Shown: positions 60,247 to 64,000 of the stretch, in pieces | Layout of the letters: the number at the start of each line of letters is the position of its first letter | Position numbering within the stretch: position 1 is the stretch's first letter | Assembly (NCBI RefSeq): GCF_002087295.1 | Contig: NZ_MWVI01000042.1 | Coordinates: 1-64,000 of the forward strand | From: Vreelandella lionensis | Lineage (GTDB): Bacteria; Pseudomonadota; Gammaproteobacteria; Pseudomonadales; Halomonadaceae | Length of the DNA stretch: 64,000 nt | Direction of reading: 5' to 3' | Position numbers and translations under genes: made by a program | The notes under the pieces: model-generated | The model's input: the letters and a program-made list of their open reading frames with translations, nothing else | Databases searched by the model: none | What the model was told of the DNA's origin: nothing

Positions 60247-62307
60247 CTATGCTTTTTTCATCAGCATAGTCAAGTTCTGGATTTTCAACCTCCAACAAGC
60301 GTTTTTAATAAAATACGCTTTACCATTGAGCCTTAAGCTTGCCGGTGACAACGTCTCTGTTAGACCTACCAAAGGCTCAGCATAAGCATGGAGCTCCCTG
60401 TGCGAACCAGACCGATAGCAAGGGCCTTCAAGCAACTGATAACCACTCGTAGCAGGTAAATGATTGGGATGCTTGGACAACCATGCCACCAAGCTTTCGA
60501 TGCTTTGCACCTGTTTTTCTGAGTCGATAATCCAACGACCTTCGTCCGGCAGAAGCGATATTGCTGCCAATAAACTGTTCGCATCTGCGTATACTTGGCA
60601 CCACTGCAACTCTTCATGAAGTGGCGGGGGCTGCCTAGCCCCCCCTGCAAACCTACCAGGGAACGCAGACTGAAGCATAGTCAATTCGTCATTTCCCAGC
60701 GGGGTATCGCCTCCATCCTCTAGTCGATAGCGAATAACTAAATCCATGCGCAAATCGCAAAAGCGCATATCAATAAGACCTGGCCGCTTGGGAGCCTCAT
60801 CTGGCTTCATTGGAGGCAGATAAGGGGCAGGTATCTTGGCACCCGAGGAGGACTCATACTGCCGCAAAAACCAGGCAACTCCTTCAAAGACAATGTTCCG
60901 TTTAAGGATGTTTCGTAAACGCAGCTGGTAGTTATAGACGGTTCCCCATACTGCCAGCAGTGAAGGCAAACCCACCAGATAGGGGCAAGATAGCGCCTGC
61001 GCATCGAATACATGTAGGTTTTTTAAGTGAAGGTAATGATATGGCTCTTCAGCCATGGTTTCATCTTCTTTGATTTTCATCCCAATCAACAAGGACTTAA
61101 GCTGAGCCTTGAAAGGAATTAATAGCTCTGGATGATAAGCAAAGCTTTGCGTTTGGGGATACCTCACCAAAATACTGTGCAATTCTTTATTAACCTCAGG
61201 TAGTATTTCAAGTAAATCCTCGTCAAGAGCAGAAATCAAAAAGAATGCAGTGCTGTTTTCCCGGTCTGAAGGTACCTCCCCTCCTACATTTCGCCAATAG
61301 CTAACTGGGGATAGCCATTCAGATAAAGACTGCCTCAGCAACTTAATAGCAGAACGCCTATGATCTCGCCTCTTCTTTCCGATCAACAAGCTTTTATTTT
61401 CAACAATATCATTACATGCCAGGATAAACGACTTACTTCTTAAAGAACTGTGATGGAAGTCTACAAAAAATATTCCAGAAGACCTGTCATTTTCTTTATT
61501 TTTACTACAGGCTAATATTCTAGGGGAGTAACTAAGAGCAGAAATATTACCTCCAAGTGAGGATGCTAAATCTCCAACACTTGAAGAGTGCCAATGTTTT
61601 ATTGTTGAAAAATCCCCACATTTATTACGTCGAGCAATTTGAATGTCGGCCAGTAATGAATGTGATGTGACAGGTGTAATACTGACATCCTTTCCTTGAT
61701 AAAGAAAGGTAACTTGCACTGAATGCCTATCCACATAAGAGGGTAATAAATTTTTAGTGAAATAATTATCGAAAAGCGACTGAAGGTAAGCCCATTGACC
61801 ATCAGACATACCAAGTTTCATGAATTCTTTCCGCCATTGCTTGTCATTATCTAAAACAATAGTGGCCAAACAGTAAACTACACCCTTAAATATAAAATTA
61901 GTTCCAAAAAGCTTTGCTTTATTCACAGCTGCTGAGTTGTGTGACCAGCCCAAACGACTCACGCTATTAAATGAAGAAATGACACTGCTTGAGGGCTTCT
62001 CAGCTTTTACTAAAATTCTTTGCTGTGCGACACGTGCATCAGGATGCTTTAAGTTATGTGAGTGCAGCCACTGTACTTCCTGCGCACAGCTTTCTATATG
62101 TTGCCAATCTTTGAGTATTTCAATGGCTCTTTTTTTATTCAACAAATCGGTTGCAAACTGACGCTTATGTGATAAGTTAAGCAGTGCTAGAATAGCGACG
62201 CTAACATTTTCAGAAACTTCTAGCAGCGGCGTGTAGGGAGCGAAGGCTTTACGAATTTCTTCTGAGCGGCTTGGCTCATCGAGTTCCACCAATGTATTCA
62301 AAGACAT
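60247..62307 (-). CDS. cas8f-cas5f: Cas8f-Cas5f fusion, PAM recognition and 5' handle
   Basis: A 686-aa natural fusion of Cas8f and Cas5f, a diagnostic feature of I-F3 systems; classic I-F has two genes. The Cas8-like part is about residues 1-420. The Cas5-like part starts near HYLHLKNLHVFDAQAL and contains SCPYLVGLPSLLAVWG, the Csy2 signature. The start ATG at 62307 (MSLNTLVELDEP) lies 4 bp after the tniQ stop; an upstream in-frame start inside tniQ is less likely. No nuclease domain is present, as expected for a guide-binding, non-cleaving complex. Confidence 0.92.
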   Translation of the reverse strand: MSLNTLVELDEPSRSEEIRKAFAPYTPLLEVSENVSVAILALLNLSHKRQFATDLLNKKRAIEILKDWQHIESCAQEVQWLHSHNLKHPDARVAQQRILVKAEKPSSSVISSFNSVSRLGWSHNSAAVNKAKLFGTNFIFKGVVYCLATIVLDNDKQWRKEFMKLGMSDGQWAYLQSLFDNYFTKNLLPSYVDRHSVQVTFLYQGKDVSITPVTSHSLLADIQIARRNKCGDFSTIKHWHSSSVGDLASSLGGNISALSYSPRILACSKNKENDRSSGIFFVDFHHSSLRSKSFILACNDIVENKSLLIGKKRRDHRRSAIKLLRQSLSEWLSPVSYWRNVGGEVPSDRENSTAFFLISALDEDLLEILPEVNKELHSILVRYPQTQSFAYHPELLIPFKAQLKSLLIGMKIKEDETMAEEPYHYLHLKNLHVFDAQALSCPYLVGLPSLLAVWGTVYNYQLRLRNILKRNIVFEGVAWFLRQYESSSGAKIPAPYLPPMKPDEAPKRPGLIDMRFCDLRMDLVIRYRLEDGGDTPLGNDELTMLQSAFPGRFAGGARQPPPLHEELQWCQVYADANSLLAAISLLPDEGRWIIDSEKQVQSIESLVAWLSKHPNHLPATSGYQLLEGPCYRSGSHRELHAYAEPLVGLTETLSPASLRLNGKAYFIKNACWRLKIQNLTMLMKKA

Positions 62308-62311
62308 GACG

Positions 62312-63550
62312 TTACCACGCGGGTAAATAGTTATTGTAAGCGCCTGTCTCAATCGGCATCCGTGATTGACGCAACTCTATGATTTCTCTTAAATAAAACA
62401 CCCCTATGCCGTTCACTAGCTTTTCATGTGATTTCAATCTGACCGCGCATTTGAGATACCCCTCCTCATAAAGTCGATACGCTTGCTCATACGACGTGCC
62501 AAGTAAAATCGCGGCTTCCGGCATACTGATAAGCAGATCTGCGACGTTTGTCACACGTGTTTGCGGATTCTGATCAACCAATCGTGCTAAAAAATTCTCC
62601 AATGGCGCTAAGACGAAATCACTTTCTGGATAAGGCTTTAAAAGGAGACGAGAGATACTGACAATATGGCCAAAAATATCGTGAAATGAAGTTTTATTAT
62701 AATCACATATCAACTTATCACCTGAGAGCGCAGCTTGTTCTTCTAGTTCCTCTGCGAACACTTCAGGCCAATGCATGAAATACTCTATGGCTTGTTCAAT
62801 CGTACGAGTGGAAACCTGATCGCTGGCGTCTAACGTTTTATGTATGTATAGCTGGTACCACAGTAGACACGCTAGGCGCAAACTGACTGAGCGGATGTCT
62901 AGCAGAGGATGCCTTAAAGGCGAATGCTCACCCACTACTAGGCGGCTAGCGATAAGCTGCCATTCGTCTGCTGGCTCCGTGTTAGCATTTCGAAGATCAA
63001 ATCCGCAGCGGCAAGTATGCAAACATTCAGAATGGGTGTAATTTAATTTCTCTTCGCATTTTGGACACTCATGTAACATCTGTTTGCCATGATTAATACA
63101 AGCTTCGTAGGGCATCCAGTGCCATTCTTGCCGGATGTAGTTGGCTTCAGTGAGGCAATCCGGGCAGACAGGTATCCCTTTATGGCGAACTAGCGCTCTG
63201 GGTACATGGCTACCTGCATAAAACACGCTACTGTAGCGTGAACAAAATTTCTCGCTGGAATGCATGACTGCCAAGTGCAGTAGCGGAAGTTTTTCATTAT
63301 CTGTTAGCGACTCCACGAGCTTGAGCGCCCTGATGCGTCGACTACTACTCTGAGCCGCGTGATAAACATTCAAACGGCTTAACTCTTCTGGGAACGCCCC
63401 TGCCGCTTCATGATCATGCAGTTGCAGCCAGTCTTTTATCGCTCGACTAAGCTGCTGATAGTATTCAAAGAAATTTTCTTGCGATAGACGGAGCATGTAG
63501 CTCTCAAGTGACTCGTTAATGAACGGTCTTGGGCGGACAAGCAATTTCAT
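62312..63550 (-). CDS. tniQ: TniQ, transposition targeting protein of the I-F3 CAST
   Basis: A 412-aa TniQ that links the guide complex to the transposase regulator TnsC. It opens RPRPFINESLESYMLRL, close to RPKPYSDESLESF of the Vibrio cholerae Tn6677 TniQ. The middle has FPEELSRLNVYHAAQSSS and PRALVRHKGIPVCPDCL. Zinc ligands are C129-x2-C132 with C151-x2-H154, and C162-x2-C165 with C180-x-C182. I chose ATG 63550 over GTG 63559 because AGGTGG lies 6 bp upstream. It is the first gene of the tniQ-cas8/5-cas7-cas6 operon. The gene is intact. Confidence 0.95.
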   Translation of the reverse strand: MKLLVRPRPFINESLESYMLRLSQENFFEYYQQLSRAIKDWLQLHDHEAAGAFPEELSRLNVYHAAQSSSRRIRALKLVESLTDNEKLPLLHLAVMHSSEKFCSRYSSVFYAGSHVPRALVRHKGIPVCPDCLTEANYIRQEWHWMPYEACINHGKQMLHECPKCEEKLNYTHSECLHTCRCGFDLRNANTEPADEWQLIASRLVVGEHSPLRHPLLDIRSVSLRLACLLWYQLYIHKTLDASDQVSTRTIEQAIEYFMHWPEVFAEELEEQAALSGDKLICDYNKTSFHDIFGHIVSISRLLLKPYPESDFVLAPLENFLARLVDQNPQTRVTNVADLLISMPEAAILLGTSYEQAYRLYEEGYLKCAVRLKSHEKLVNGIGVFYLREIIELRQSRMPIETGAYNNYLPAW

Positions 63551-63771
63551 GGCAACCACCTGCTAAGATATCCTTATCAAACGTATAGCAGCTATCCACC
63601 ATAAAGCATAAATTTTTCTAAAAAATATTGGCTTATGGAGCTCATCGCGCCTTCTCAATGATCAAAGGCTGTAATGTCATCGCCGCTCACGCCTAACCGT
63701 TGTCACTACCATCGAATGAGCACACCTGGTCAAACAACACAAAAGCCTTGGGCTTATGCCTAGGCTAGAGA
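63551..63771. other. Intergenic region upstream of tniQ
   Basis: An AT-rich gap that must contain the leftward promoter of the tniQ-cas operon. No operator palindrome or transposon end is evident. The neighbouring upstream gene runs in the same direction. Confidence 0.45.
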
Positions 63772-64000
63772 TTAGATGAGCTTAAACGGCTCAATGTCTC
63801 GAAAAATGCCCGTTTTGGTCATGTCACGGCGCAGCGTAAACGCTTCTACGGCTGCGACGGGGTCGACCTGTTTCAGCTGATCGAAGTGGATACGGTTCCA
63901 CTGTTCTCGGGTGACCTTGATACTGTAAAGATACTGATCCCGCGTACCGCCAGTGGCGGGATCAACGACCTGTCGATACCCAGACACTCGCGCTTCTTGA
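63772..64000 (-). CDS. C-terminal part of an unrecognised protein (partial)
   Basis: The last 75 codons of a gene that continues beyond the window. The visible end has [20 protein letters not shown], then [16 protein letters not shown] and [10 protein letters not shown] before TAG at 63772-63774. Coding character is good. I do not recognise it with confidence; it is not an obvious TnsA, TnsB or TnsC end. As the gene next to tniQ it is probably cargo of the transposon. Confidence 0.6.
   Translation of the reverse strand, partial: QEARVSGYRQVVDPATGGTRDQYLYSIKVTREQWNRIHFDQLKQVDPVAAVEAFTLRRDMTKTGIFRDIEPFKLI

Larger units (their letters stand above)
58170..64000 (-). mobile_element. Type I-F3 CRISPR-associated Tn7-like transposon (CAST), partial
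   Basis: The region holds tniQ, cas8/5 fusion, cas7, cas6, a CRISPR array with a probable homing guide, and the start of presumed cargo. This set and order are those of I-F3 elements such as Tn6677. tnsA, tnsB, tnsC and the other end should lie past 64,000. The left boundary is unplaced: it should be between the gabT terminator (57,331) and the array (58,196). I could not recognise a TGT end with TnsB-site repeats. The 58170 start given here is only the outermost structure I can tie to the element. Confidence 0.88.

Noticed and set aside
62308..62352. Upstream start for cas8/5 inside tniQ
   Set aside because: The 15 extra residues overlap tniQ; the ATG at 62307 immediately after the tniQ stop fits operon spacing and the family N-terminus better.

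Overview
The window reads as the chromosome of a moderately GC-rich gammaproteobacterium, most likely a Halomonas-type member of the Halomonadaceae. Supporting signs are the gene content (TRAP transporters, pntAB, an M24 protein resembling ectoine hydrolase, a MocR-GABA cluster, an SSS symporter with a small partner) and protein similarity judged by eye; no 16S gene is present to confirm it. Positions 1-57,330 are ordinary chromosome. From about 57,340 the DNA becomes AT-richer and is accessory.

Layout. 0.2-8.7 kb: LuxR-type regulator, agmatinase with divergent LysR, pntAB transhydrogenase, katG. 8.8-17.5 kb: SSS symporter, pxpABC (5-oxoprolinase), LysR, TRAP transporter. 17.5-22.7 kb: two c-di-GMP signalling proteins and a HAD hydrolase. 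22.8-31.4 kb: secreted alpha-amylase, TauE, MgtE, PhoX, DUF1127 protein, LysR, an amidase scrap and TetR. 31.5-36.9 kb: RND efflux pair and a GGDEF protein. 36.9-40.4 kb: DadA-like oxidase behind a tandem glycine riboswitch, EamA, HPP. 40.4-51.4 kb: ChaC, HDAC-like, CbiX-like, ABC-F, ZipA-like, TspO, Old Yellow Enzyme, a decayed ATP-binding regulator, M24, TauE, SLT lipoprotein. 51.4-57.3 kb: MocR regulator divergent from an amino-acid permease, gabD and gabT.

The main discovery is at 58.2-64.0 kb: one end of a type I-F3 CRISPR-associated Tn7-like transposon (CAST). A leftward operon tniQ - cas8/5 fusion - cas7 - cas6 is followed by a short CRISPR array. No cas1, cas2/3 or nuclease is visible. 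tnsA, tnsB and tnsC are not in the window and should lie beyond position 64,000. The array has three identical 28-bp repeats, then two degenerate repeats bracketing a last spacer. That spacer resembles the conserved core of the bacterial SRP RNA (ffs), a known I-F3 attachment site, so it is probably the homing guide. The SRP RNA gene itself is not in this window.

A second pattern matters to every reader: about 27 chromosomal genes carry one or more internal frameshifts, while the other half of each protein is well preserved in the next frame. Many can be repaired by one base in a short homopolymer. This looks like residual assembly indels rather than mass gene decay. The four transposon genes are free of them. 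Genes so affected are typed as pseudogene here because the frame is broken as given, and each entry says where.
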